Shown: in pieces, positions 17,702 to 28,567 of the stretch | Layout: every line of letters starts with the position of its first letter | Position numbering within the stretch: position 1 is the first letter of the stretch | DNA from: Acidimicrobiaceae bacterium | Lineage (GTDB): Bacteria > Actinomycetota > Acidimicrobiia > Acidimicrobiales > RAAP-2 | Length of the DNA stretch: 47,186 bases | NCBI GenBank assembly: GCA_003155915.1 | Contig: PMFA01000028.1 | Coordinates: 1-47,186 of the forward strand | Direction of reading: 5' to 3' | Program-made: the position numbers and the translations under genes | Notes under the pieces: model-generated | Seen by the model: the letters and a program-made list of their open reading frames with translations, nothing else | Databases searched by the model: none | What the model was told of the DNA's origin: nothing

Positions 17702-17953
17702 TTCCGATCCTTGGCTGGAGATCGGTTGAAGGCTGCGGGACTCTTCTGGTCGTGAAGAGGGCAACGATTGATCCTTTGCGGGACCGGGCATTCGTTGACT
17801 CGCGTTTTCCCTTGCGAAAAGGGATTTTCCGTGATCTGGCACACTGCAGAAGGCAACGCCTCGTGAATGAGTAGGTCTAGTGGCCTTAAGTACGTCCGGT
17901 GTCCTAGCCTTATAGGAGAAGAGGGCATCGTCGTCACTACTTAAAGGGTCTTT

Positions 17954-18985
17954 ATGGTTGATAGTCGTTTCTCGCTTTTGGGTCGTGATATGGCGGTTGA
18001 CCTCGGAACTGCGAACACGCTGGTCTACGTGCGCGGCCGCGGCATCGTCTTGAACGAGCCCTCCGTGGTTGCCGTCGACGTCAAGGACGGAAAGCCGCTC
18101 GCCGTAGGCGCCGAGGCCAAGCGCATGATCGGTCGTACCCCGAGCAACATCCAGGCCATCCGGCCCTTGAAGGACGGCGTGATCGCGGACTTCGAGATCT
18201 GCGAGAAGATGTTGCGCTACTTCATCCACCGCGTCCACCAACGTCGCTTCGCGAAACCGCGCATGGTGATCTGCGTGCCGTCGGGTATCACGGGCGTCGA
18301 ACAGCGTGCCGTCATGGAAGCGGCCGAGTTCGCCGGCGCGCGCAAGGCCTACATCATCGAAGAGCCGATGGCCGCCGCGATCGGTGCCGGTCTGCCGATT
18401 CACGAACCGACCGGCAACATGGTCGTGGACATCGGTGGTGGTACGACGGAGGTCGCCGTCATCTCTCTCGGTGGCATCGTGACGAGTCAGTCGATTCGCG
18501 TCGGCGGTGACGAACTCGACGAGGCATTGATCGCCTACGTGAAAAAAGAGTTCCAGTTGGCGCTCGGTGAGAGAACCGCTGAAGAGATCAAGATCCAACT
18601 GGGTTCGGCCTACCCGCTCGAAGAGGAGTTGCGCGCCGAGATTCGTGGTCGTGACCTCGTGACGGGCCTCCCTAAGACGGTCATAATCTCGACCGAGCAG
18701 ATTCGCAAGGCCATGGAAGAGCCGGTGCAGGCAATCGTCGACGCCGTGAAGGTGACGCTCGATCGCACGCCGCCGGAACTTTCGTCGGACCTCATGGAAC
18801 AGGGAATCGTCCTGACCGGTGGCGGAGCGTTGCTCGCGGGCATCGCGGCGCGACTCGAGTACGAGACGAACATGCCCATCATCGTGGCGAACGACCCACT
18901 CAACTGCGTGGCGTTAGGAAGCGGCATGTGCCTCGAAGAACTCGACGTCTTCGCGCGCATGTTGAAGACCAGTCCCACGCGCTAA
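17954..18985 (+). CDS. mreB: Rod shape-determining protein MreB
   Basis: A 343-residue bacterial actin that polymerises under the membrane and organises lateral peptidoglycan synthesis. Visible actin-fold motifs are [13 protein letters not shown] (phosphate 1), [20 protein letters not shown], the phosphate 2 loop [30 protein letters not shown], and the adenosine motif [13 protein letters not shown]. Full family length. ATG 17954 begins [18 protein letters not shown], typical of MreB. The 250 bases upstream hold no gene and should contain the operon promoter. It is followed three bases later by mreC, then mreD and mrdA, so all four act in one elongation complex. Its presence argues for a rod-shaped cell and against apical-growing lineages that lost mreB. 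Confidence 0.98.
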   Translation: MVDSRFSLLGRDMAVDLGTANTLVYVRGRGIVLNEPSVVAVDVKDGKPLAVGAEAKRMIGRTPSNIQAIRPLKDGVIADFEICEKMLRYFIHRVHQRRFAKPRMVICVPSGITGVEQRAVMEAAEFAGARKAYIIEEPMAAAIGAGLPIHEPTGNMVVDIGGGTTEVAVISLGGIVTSQSIRVGGDELDEALIAYVKKEFQLALGERTAEEIKIQLGSAYPLEEELRAEIRGRDLVTGLPKTVIISTEQIRKAMEEPVQAIVDAVKVTLDRTPPELSSDLMEQGIVLTGGGALLAGIAARLEYETNMPIIVANDPLNCVALGSGMCLEELDVFARMLKTSPTR

Positions 18986-18988
18986 CCC

Positions 18989-19807
18989 GTGGCCACGGAT
19001 CGGACGAGGCGTCGGACGTGGACGATAGGCGCCACCGTCTCGGTGATCCTGGTCGTGCTCTACCTCAGTGGCGGCGTGATCTCGGGACTGCGCACGGCGG
19101 CAAATATCGTCACCTCTCCCTTCACCTGGACCGTCAATGAGATTGCGCGTCCGATCGGCCACATGTTCGCCGGCGCCATCAACTACAGCGACGTGGTCTC
19201 CCAGAATCAGAAGTTGCGCGCCGAACTGGGAAGGGCCGAATTCAAGGCCAACGAGGCGTGGGCTGAGAATCGACAACTCGAACAGTTGAGCACCCAGCTC
19301 GACGTGCCCTTCGTCGGCTCCCTGCCCACGGTCACGGCCCAAGTGTCGGCGCTCTCGCCGACGAACTTCGCGGCGACGGTCGATATTTCGAAGGGTGGCG
19401 ACAGCGGCGTCATGGTGGGGATGCCGGTCGTCGCCAATGGGGGACTGGTCGGCATTGTCACCGCAACGACTCCCCACGGCGCGACGGTTCGCCTGATCTC
19501 CGACGTGAAATCCCTCATCGGGGTGACATTCGGATCAGGCAATACGTCGATCGTCGTCAGCGGCCAGGGCGTCAACAACGGCCTCGGTGCGACGTCCGTG
19601 CCGCTCACGTCCTCGGTGCGTGCTGGCACGGTGCTCTCGACCAATGGCCTCGACGGCGGGCTCTACCCGCCGGGATTGCCGGTCGCCAAAGTCTCGAAGG
19701 TCACCCTCACGCCCGGCGCGGCGACGTACAACCTCTCGCTGCACCCGTTAGCGGACCTCCGCAACCTGTTCTACCTCGACGTGGTGTTGTGGGAGCCTTC
19801 CACGTGA
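18989..19807 (+). CDS. mreC: Rod shape-determining protein MreC
   Basis: A 272-residue bitopic membrane protein that scaffolds the elongasome on the outer side of the membrane. The start is GTG 18989, three bases after the mreB stop. A basic N-terminus (RTRRRTWTIG) precedes one membrane segment (about 11-33), then a coiled-coil stretch (about 70-100, QNQKLRAELGRAEFKANEAWAENRQLEQL) and the two beta-barrel domains with DISKGGDSGVMVGMPVVANGGLVGIV and PPGLPVAKV. This is the standard MreC layout and length. The stop overlaps the GTG of mreD by GTGA. Confidence 0.95.
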   Translation: MATDRTRRRTWTIGATVSVILVVLYLSGGVISGLRTAANIVTSPFTWTVNEIARPIGHMFAGAINYSDVVSQNQKLRAELGRAEFKANEAWAENRQLEQLSTQLDVPFVGSLPTVTAQVSALSPTNFAATVDISKGGDSGVMVGMPVVANGGLVGIVTATTPHGATVRLISDVKSLIGVTFGSGNTSIVVSGQGVNNGLGATSVPLTSSVRAGTVLSTNGLDGGLYPPGLPVAKVSKVTLTPGAATYNLSLHPLADLRNLFYLDVVLWEPST

Positions 19808-20316
19808 CGCGCGCGCTGATACCGGTCACGGTGGTCACCATGTTCATTGTCGGCGTGCAACTCTCGGTCTTCTCGAACTGGCGCTTCGCCGGCGTCGTGT
19901 TCATGCTCGTGTGGCTTTGGCCCTTCGCCCTGGGCCTCGCGGGCTTCACGACGCTCTCGATCTGGGCGGCGGTCGTGGCTGGCGTGTTCTTTGACACGCA
20001 CGCCGCGACGCCCTTCGGACTGACCGCGATGGTGGGCGTCGTGCTCGCCTTCGGCGCGTCGCGACTCGGCAAGGAGGGCGTCGGCGACCTCGACTCCGCG
20101 GCCTGGTGGGTGACGCCGATCTTGGCGGCCGGCGCGGGCTTCGCGGCGCCGGTGATCTACACCGCGGGCGGTGTGGGCGTCTTGAACTTCTCGTTGTGGC
20201 ACGGCAGTCTCGTGAATTCGATGGTGGTGAACGGCGTCGCGTTCTTCGTGTTGGCGAGGCCGGTCTCGCGACTCGCGCGTATGGTCGGTCGCGTCGGCGT
20301 TCGGGCGTACCGATGA
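19804..20316 (+). CDS. mreD: Rod shape-determining protein MreD
   Basis: A small polytopic membrane protein, 170 residues, with about five hydrophobic segments and almost no soluble domain, as expected for MreD. The start chosen is GTG 19804 in a GTGA overlap with the mreC stop; a GGGAG purine run lies about ten bases upstream. A further upstream in-frame codon at 19789 would overlap mreC more. TVVTMFIVGVQLSVFSNWRFAGV and a GVFFDTHAATPFGLTAMVG segment match actinobacterial MreD. The stop overlaps the mrdA start by ATGA, so the proteins are probably made in step. Confidence 0.9.
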   Translation: MTRALIPVTVVTMFIVGVQLSVFSNWRFAGVVFMLVWLWPFALGLAGFTTLSIWAAVVAGVFFDTHAATPFGLTAMVGVVLAFGASRLGKEGVGDLDSAAWWVTPILAAGAGFAAPVIYTAGGVGVLNFSLWHGSLVNSMVVNGVAFFVLARPVSRLARMVGRVGVRAYR

Positions 20317-22496
20317 AGGGCTCATGGCGCGATCGTCCCTCGGGATCGCTGTTTTCGCGACTGTGGCGCCCGTGGAGTTCATTGCACCCGTTTCGAGGCA
20401 AGGGCCGTTCGATCAACGAGCCCAAACCGGTCGGTATTCGCGACCTCGTCGCGGCGCCCGGTGACGTCAAGCTGCGACCCGAGCGTCGGTGGTACGTGAT
20501 TGGGGGGTTCTTCTTCTTGCTGTTCCTCCTGCTCGTGGGACGGCTCTACGTCCTTCAGATCAAGGACCACAAGCAGTCCGAGCAACAGGTCGCCAATAAC
20601 TCGCTGCGAGTCGCGACGATACCGGCATCCCGGGGACTGATCCTTGATCGCAACGGCACGCCCATGGTCGACAACGTGACGACCGTCGAGATCCGTCTCT
20701 CGCGCGCCGAGGCGACGTTGGACCCCGCGGTCAAGGGCACGCTCGCGTCACTCACGGGACTGAGCGTCAATCAGATTCGTAGCGACCTGGCCAACAAGGC
20801 CTACAGCCCGTACCAACCCGCGCCGATCCTCGCCAACGCGCCCGCGAACATCGTCCAGTTCATCAAACTGCACCCGTCGGAGTTCCCGGGCGTCTCGGTG
20901 CTCGACGTCTCGCGACGTTCCTATCCGCTGGGCGGCAACGTTGGATCCCAGGTGCTCGGCTACGTCGGTCCAATCACCGGAAACGAGATTGCGGCCCACC
21001 CGGGCGCCGGCTACCAGACCGACTCGACGATCGGCCAGACCGGTATCGAGGCCTTCTACGAGCAGTACCTGCGCGGTCACGACGGCACGAACACCATCGA
21101 AGTCGGCTCCAACGGCAGCGTCATCGGCACGCTTCACACGACCCAACCCAAGATCGGCGATTCGGTCGTGCTCAACATCGACGCCGGACTCCAAAGTGCG
21201 CTCGACGGAATCTTGAAGAGCGACATACTGCACGACCGCACGGTGCCCGACCCGCGCTCGGGGGTGCTGCCCAAGGCGATCAATGGCGCGGCGGTCGTGC
21301 TGGACGTCAACAACGGGGCCGTGCTCGCGATGTCGAGTTACCCGTCCTACAACCTGTCGTCCTTCGTGAACGGACTCTCGGACGCCCAGTTCAAGCATCT
21401 GCTCGCGGTCGGCGCGTTCAACAACTACGCGATCCAGGGTCTCTACACCCCGGGCAGCACGTTCAAGTTGGTCACGGCGACCGCTGAGATGCAGACCGGC
21501 GTCCTCTCACCCAACGTGTTGATCGACGACACCGGTCAGTTCAAGGTGCCGGGCTGTCACACGAATCCCAAGGGTTGCGTCTTCCACGACGACGAGACGA
21601 CGGGCCTCGGCCAGGTCAACCTGGTGTCGGCACTCACCGAGTCATCGGACTACTACTTCTATAACTTGGGCTATCTCTTCTGGTCCCAGCAGGCCAAGTA
21701 CGGACAGACGCCGATCCAGAACGTCGCCCACGACTACGGCCTGGACCAATACACGGACATCGACCTCCCCGACGAAGTTCAAGGCCGCGTCGACTCTCCC
21801 GAAGTGCGTAAGGAACTCCACGCCGAATCGCCTACGAATTTTCCCGACGTGAGTTGGTATACGGGGGACAACATCGAGATGGCCTTCGGCCAGGGCACGA
21901 CGGCGCTCACGCCGATCGCCCTCGCCAACGCCTACGCCACGTTCGCCAACGGCGGCAAGCGCTACGCGCCCGAGGTCGCAGCCGCGATCGTCAACGCGCA
22001 CGGTCAGACCGTTCTTCGCTACGGCCCGCGCGTGTTGGGCCACGTGAGTCTGCCGCCACGAGTGCGCGACCCGATCCTGCAAGGTCTCGAGGGCGTCGTC
22101 ATGAGTCCCTCGGGCACGGCGTATTTGCCGTTCAAGGACAACATCAACTTCTCGCTCACCTCGTTTCCGATCGCGGGCAAGACCGGCACCGCGAGTAACG
22201 GCGGGCTCAACATCGAGCCGAACTCGTGGTTCGTCGGTTTCGGGCCGACCACGCACCCGAAGTACGTCGTACTGTGCGTGATCGAAGAGGGTGGCTACGG
22301 CGCCGACGCGGCCGCCCCGGTCGTCGCACGGGCGTTCAACTATCTCGTAGCCCACCCCATTGGCCCGGTGAAGCTGAAGCGCGTCTTGACCACGCCTCCT
22401 TCTACGACCACGACCAAACCCTCCACGACGACGACCACGCCCGCCTCGAGCACCACGACGAGCCCAATTTCGACCACGACGACGACCCTGAAATAG
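20313..22496 (+). CDS. mrdA: Penicillin-binding protein 2 (class B, elongasome transpeptidase)
   Basis: A 727-residue class B PBP that crosslinks lateral-wall peptidoglycan outside the membrane. A basic cytoplasmic tail (1-58) precedes one membrane segment (about 59-80, GGFFFLLFLLLVGRLYVL), then the PBP dimer domain with ASRGLILDRNG (about 105-115) and the transpeptidase domain with SxxK STFK (382-385), the second motif SSD (444-446) and KTG (623-625), all intact. ATG 20313 overlaps the mreD stop; the frame extends further upstream inside mreD, but that part is a shadow. The tail after about residue 690 is a Thr-rich run (22387-22493) of TTTT blocks broken by Pro, Lys and Ser, likely a flexible, possibly glycosylated extracellular linker. 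No rodA follows, which is unusual. Confidence 0.95.
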   Translation: MKGSWRDRPSGSLFSRLWRPWSSLHPFRGKGRSINEPKPVGIRDLVAAPGDVKLRPERRWYVIGGFFFLLFLLLVGRLYVLQIKDHKQSEQQVANNSLRVATIPASRGLILDRNGTPMVDNVTTVEIRLSRAEATLDPAVKGTLASLTGLSVNQIRSDLANKAYSPYQPAPILANAPANIVQFIKLHPSEFPGVSVLDVSRRSYPLGGNVGSQVLGYVGPITGNEIAAHPGAGYQTDSTIGQTGIEAFYEQYLRGHDGTNTIEVGSNGSVIGTLHTTQPKIGDSVVLNIDAGLQSALDGILKSDILHDRTVPDPRSGVLPKAINGAAVVLDVNNGAVLAMSSYPSYNLSSFVNGLSDAQFKHLLAVGAFNNYAIQGLYTPGSTFKLVTATAEMQTGVLSPNVLIDDTGQFKVPGCHTNPKGCVFHDDETTGLGQVNLVSALTESSDYYFYNLGYLFWSQQAKYGQTPIQNVAHDYGLDQYTDIDLPDEVQGRVDSPEVRKELHAESPTNFPDVSWYTGDNIEMAFGQGTTALTPIALANAYATFANGGKRYAPEVAAAIVNAHGQTVLRYGPRVLGHVSLPPRVRDPILQGLEGVVMSPSGTAYLPFKDNINFSLTSFPIAGKTGTASNGGLNIEPNSWFVGFGPTTHPKYVVLCVIEEGGYGADAAAPVVARAFNYLVAHPIGPVKLKRVLTTPPSTTTTKPSTTTTTPASSTTTSPISTTTTTLK

Positions 22497-22808
22497 GTCA
22501 GATCGCCGGTCGCCGGGTCGCGGCGAGTAACCTGATGACGTTGGGCGTTTCTGTGCAAAATGTGCAGTGCGCGAATAGAACGCAGCAGTTGCGCGGTGCA
22601 GTTGTACCCCGCTCCTGCAAGCATTGAGGACTACACGTGGTACACGGCAGTGAAGTGACCCTATTTCTAACCTGGATCGTCGCTCTCTCGCTGACCCGTC
22701 ACGCCACATCTCCCAACACCTACGTCGCCCGATCCCCGTGGCGCGTTTCCACCCCCGTAAGCGCGGCGCACTGCGTCCCTTCACCTACGAACTCAAGGAG
22801 TACCCGTC
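22497..22808. other. Leader region upstream of the RNase E/G gene
   Basis: About 310 bases between mrdA and the RNase gene, with no gene recognised. An open frame at 22637-22849 has no ribosome binding site and ordinary shadow composition. The region ends in AAGGAG before the GTG at 22809. A long 5' untranslated leader would fit an RNase E/G gene, which autoregulates through its leader in Escherichia coli; here that is only an inference. Confidence 0.4.
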
Positions 22809-24443
22809 GTGAGCGACGAAACCAACACTCAATCCCCGTCATCGTCTAGCCCCCGCATCGGCGACACCCGTCCGGCACCACAAATTGGCGACACACGACC
22901 AGGATCTGGCCCGTCATCGAACGCTCAGGCGCCCGCGCGCCAAGGCCAAGGCCAAGGCCAAGGTCAAGGCGGCGGCAATCGACGTCGCCGTGGCGGCCGC
23001 GGCCGAGGTGGTCAAGGAGGCGCTCAAGGGGGCGGTCAAGGCGGTCAGCCCCGAAACCCCACTCGGCCCTTCGACACACCGGTCGAGGCGTCCGCGCCGG
23101 AAGCGGCCGGTGACGAGAGTGCGGCCGGTCGCGGCAAGAACAAACGTCGTCGCGGCGGCGAACGTCGCACGCGCGCCCAAGGTCGCTATCTCATGTGTGT
23201 GCACACGTCCAAAGAGGCCACGCACATCGCGACCCTCGAGGGCCGCACCATGGTCGAGTACACCGTCGCCAAAGCGGCCGACGAGACGAACCAGATCGAC
23301 GGCAACATCTACGTCGGAAGAATCCAGAACGTCCTGCCGGGCATGGAACTGGCCTTCGTCGACATCGGCATTCCGAAGAACGCGGTGCTCTATCGCGGCG
23401 ACATCTCCTTTGACATGGATGACGTTGAAGGCGCGTCGTCGAACGACAAGCGCATTGAACAGATGATCAGGTCGGGTCAGACGGTCATCTGTCAGGTCAC
23501 GAAGAACGCCATCGGCGCCAAGGGCGCGCGTCTCACGCAAGAGGTCTCGCTGCCGGGCCGCTTCGCGGTCCTCGTGCCCAACTCGAGCACGATCGGAATC
23601 TCCAAGCGGCTGCCCGACGGCGAGCGTCGACGGCTCCGCAAGATCATCGACGACGTCAAGCCCGAGCGTCACGGCATCATCATTCGCACGGCCGCAGAAG
23701 GCGTGACCGCGGACGACCTCGCACGTGACGTGAGCTCGCTCGCCGACAAATGGGCGGCGATCGAAGCCGAGGTCGCGAAGTCCAATCAGCCGCGTCTCGT
23801 CTATCGCGACCTCGACCTCGCGGTTCGGGTGTTGCGTGAAGAACTGAACGACGACTACCGCGGTGTGTTGATCGACGATCCAGTCCTGTTCGAGAAGGTT
23901 CGCGAGTACGTCCTCGCGGTCAATCCCGAGTTGGCCGACCGCATCGAGTACTACGACCGATCGACCGAGGAGCTGCCACTCTTCGAGCGTTATTTCGTCC
24001 ACGAGCAGCTCCACCGGGCCCTGGACCGCAAGGTCTTCCTGCCCTCGGGAGGATCGTTGATCATTGAACGCACCGAGGCCCTCACGGTCATCGACGTCAA
24101 CACCGGCAAGAACGTCGGGACGACGAATCTCGAAGAGACGGTCTTTCGTAACAACCTCGAAGCGGCCGAAGAAGTGGCGAGACAGCTGCGCCTTCGCGAC
24201 ATCGGCGGCATCATCGTCATCGACTTCATCGATATGGAGAACAAGGGCAACCGTGAGGCCGTCGCCTCGGCGCTGCGCCAGGCCCTATCTCGCGACAAGA
24301 CCCGCACCCAGGTCTTTGACATCGGCGAGCTCGGCCTCATCGAGATGACGCGAAAGCGCGTCAACGAAGGGCTCCTGGAGTCCGTGTCGAGCATCTGTAC
24401 GGTCTGTGACGGGCGTGGCTTCGTCGTCGAGACCGGTCTCTAG
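22809..24443 (+). CDS. rne: Ribonuclease E/G
   Basis: A 544-residue endoribonuclease for mRNA decay and rRNA processing. GTG 22809 follows AAGGAG. Residues 1 to about 125 are disordered: Gly/Gln repeats, then Arg/Gly-rich blocks, probably an RNA- or partner-binding arm. From about 130 come the S1 domain (GNIYVGRIQNVLPGMELAFVDIG), the 5' sensor/RNase H-like region, and the DNase I-like catalytic domain with Asp429 (TVIDVNTGKN) and Asp472 (IIVIDFIDM), 43 residues apart as in the E. coli enzyme (303/346). Cys530 and Cys533 (CTVC) stand 58 residues after the second Asp, matching the E. coli zinc link (346 to 404). The chain stops soon after the zinc link, so the RNase G-like core lacks the long C-terminal scaffold of proteobacterial RNase E. 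Confidence 0.95.
   Translation: MSDETNTQSPSSSSPRIGDTRPAPQIGDTRPGSGPSSNAQAPARQGQGQGQGQGGGNRRRRGGRGRGGQGGAQGGGQGGQPRNPTRPFDTPVEASAPEAAGDESAAGRGKNKRRRGGERRTRAQGRYLMCVHTSKEATHIATLEGRTMVEYTVAKAADETNQIDGNIYVGRIQNVLPGMELAFVDIGIPKNAVLYRGDISFDMDDVEGASSNDKRIEQMIRSGQTVICQVTKNAIGAKGARLTQEVSLPGRFAVLVPNSSTIGISKRLPDGERRRLRKIIDDVKPERHGIIIRTAAEGVTADDLARDVSSLADKWAAIEAEVAKSNQPRLVYRDLDLAVRVLREELNDDYRGVLIDDPVLFEKVREYVLAVNPELADRIEYYDRSTEELPLFERYFVHEQLHRALDRKVFLPSGGSLIIERTEALTVIDVNTGKNVGTTNLEETVFRNNLEAAEEVARQLRLRDIGGIIVIDFIDMENKGNREAVASALRQALSRDKTRTQVFDIGELGLIEMTRKRVNEGLLESVSSICTVCDGRGFVVETGL
22941..22970 (+). repeat. Five tandem 6-base units coding Gln-Gly
   Basis: Five copies of CAAGGC (the fourth is CAAGGT) at 22941-22970 code for alternating Gln and Gly near residue 45-54 of the RNase E/G N-terminal arm. 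In-frame hexamers like this can gain or lose units by slippage. Confidence 0.85.
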
Positions 24444-24483
24444 GGTGCGAGCAGTTGGCTCAATCGGCTACTATTGAATCCCT

Positions 24484-24795
24484 ATGTACGCCGTTATCCG
24501 TGTAGGCACATCTCAAGAGCGCGTCACCGAGGGCCAAGTCGTCCGCGTTGACCTGCGCCCGGAAGAGAATGGTGCCGAAATCCAGTTCGAACCCGTCCTT
24601 TTGGTCGACGGCGACTCCGTCGTCGCCGGACCAGCACTGAAGGGCGCGTCCGTCACCGGCACGATCCTTGGCGAGGAGAAGGGCCCGAAGATCCGGGCTC
24701 TCACCTACAAGGCGAAGTCGATCCAGCGCAAGCGTTGGGGTCATCGTCAGCACTACACGAGCGTCGAGATCACCAAGATCTCGCCCAAGGCCTAG
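24484..24795 (+). CDS. rplU: 50S ribosomal protein L21
   Basis: A 103-residue ribosomal protein of the large subunit that contacts 23S rRNA. MYAVIRVGTSQERVTEGQVVRVDL is the standard L21 start; the C-terminal signature is KRRWGHRQ-like (KRKRWGHRQHYTSVEITKI). Normal length. The gene lies 40 bases after the RNase E/G gene and 9 bases before rpmA. The ATG at 24484 has no clear Shine-Dalgarno sequence, so translation may depend on the leader or be nearly leaderless from a local promoter. Confidence 0.97.
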   Translation: MYAVIRVGTSQERVTEGQVVRVDLRPEENGAEIQFEPVLLVDGDSVVAGPALKGASVTGTILGEEKGPKIRALTYKAKSIQRKRWGHRQHYTSVEITKISPKA

Positions 24796-24804
24796 GAGAG
24801 TCCG

Positions 24805-25056
24805 ATGTCCAAGACCAAAGGCGGCGGTTCCACCAGGAACGGTCGCGATTCCAATGCCCAGCGCTTGGGCGTGAAGACCTTCGACGGAACTGCCGTAAAG
24901 ACGGGAAGCATCATCATGCGCCAGCGCGGAACCCAGTTCCACCCCGGCCGCAATGTCGGCATCGGCAAAGATGACACCCTGTTCGCGCTCGCTGAAGGAA
25001 CCGTGAAATTCGGCTACCGAGGCGGCCGAAAACTGGTTGACGTACTCGTCGGCTGA
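24805..25056 (+). CDS. rpmA: 50S ribosomal protein L27
   Basis: An 83-residue large-subunit protein whose N-terminal tail reaches the peptidyl transferase centre. [19 protein letters not shown] (7-25) and [27 protein letters not shown] are the L27 signatures. The start at 24805 has TAGGAG nine bases upstream. The N-terminus lacks the cleaved extension seen in some Firmicutes. A strong terminator follows directly, closing the rplU-rpmA unit. Confidence 0.97.
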   Translation: MSKTKGGGSTRNGRDSNAQRLGVKTFDGTAVKTGSIIMRQRGTQFHPGRNVGIGKDDTLFALAEGTVKFGYRGGRKLVDVLVG

Positions 25057-25067
25057 GTTTTCCTCCT

Positions 25068-25110
25068 AAAACAAGAAACTCCCGGGCTTTGCCCGGGGGT
25101 TTCTTGTTTT
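25068..25110. terminator. Bidirectional terminator between rpmA and HU gene
   Basis: A 20-bp stem (25068-25087 with 25091-25110) closes a TTT loop with one G/T mismatch. The A-rich left arm base and T-rich right arm base provide U-tracts in both directions, so it can end both rpmA on the plus strand and the HU gene, which converges on it from the minus strand. Confidence 0.9.
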
Positions 25111-25119
25111 ATTCGAGCA

Positions 25120-25398
25120 CTACGCGCCTTTGACTGCCTTCTTGAAGGTTGAGCCAATGGAAACCTTTGGAGCATTAGAAGCCTTCACCTGAATGGCTTC
25201 GCCAGTCTGGGGATTACGAGCCGTGCGGGCCTTGCGGGCCACACGCTCGAAGGAAAGGAAGCCCGACAGAACAATCTTCTCACCCTTCGAAACATTTGAT
25301 ACCACAACATCTTCTAGGGCCTTGAGGACCTCAGCTACCGTGTTCTTGTTTGCGCCGCTTTCGGCAACAATCGCATCTACCAACTCGGCCTTGTTCAC
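25120..25398 (-). CDS. hup: HU-family DNA-binding protein
   Basis: A 92-residue nucleoid-associated protein that bends DNA as a dimer. The chosen start is GTG 25398 (VNKAELVDAIVAESG), with AAGGAG eight bases upstream; an earlier in-frame codon at 25458 would add 20 residues without a site. The HU fold is clear: two helices (KAELVDAIV, AEVLKALEDVVVSNV), GEKIVLSGFLSFE, then the DNA-binding arm with ARTARNPQTGEAI, where RNPQTGE is the conserved arm tip, and the last helix TFKKAVKG. It lacks the long Lys/Ala tail of mycobacterial HupB. It is a monocistronic minus-strand gene facing rpmA. Confidence 0.95.
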   Translation of the reverse strand: MNKAELVDAIVAESGANKNTVAEVLKALEDVVVSNVSKGEKIVLSGFLSFERVARKARTARNPQTGEAIQVKASNAPKVSIGSTFKKAVKGA

Positions 25399-25490
25399 CG
25401 GTCGACTCCTTACTCTTCGTTGAAACGGACTGGGAGTGTTCCCAGCAACCGGAGCCATCTTTACGCAAAATGGGGGAAATATTGGGATTT

Positions 25491-25518
25491 CTCATAAGAT
25501 TTCGCGGTTTCGGGCCAA
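25491..25518 (-). promoter_or_regulatory. Putative promoter of the HU gene
   Basis: On the minus strand TTGGCC (25518-25513) and TATGAG (25496-25491) are spaced by 16 bases in the AT-rich stretch upstream of the HU gene, about 90 bases before its start. Each box matches the sigma-70-type consensus only partly, so this is a candidate. Confidence 0.3.
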
Positions 25519-28545
<3,027 letters not shown>

Positions 28546-28567
28546 TGGCACCCGTTACGATTGCCCC

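Noticed and set aside
17447-18598. 383-residue minus-strand open frame across mreB
   Set aside because: It lies opposite the complete, well-conserved mreB and is a shadow of high-GC coding; no own motifs.
20106-20312. Upstream extension of the PBP2 frame into mreD
   Set aside because: The ATG at 20313 overlaps the mreD stop in the usual way; the upstream part is mreD read out of frame.
22387-22493. Thr-codon tract as a CRISPR or satellite repeat
   Set aside because: It is in frame in the PBP2 gene, irregular, and codes for a Thr/Ser/Pro tail.
22914-24014. 366-residue minus-strand open frame across the RNase E/G gene
   Set aside because: The opposite strand encodes a full RNase E/G with all catalytic residues; this frame has only repetitive Arg/Asp/Val shadow composition.
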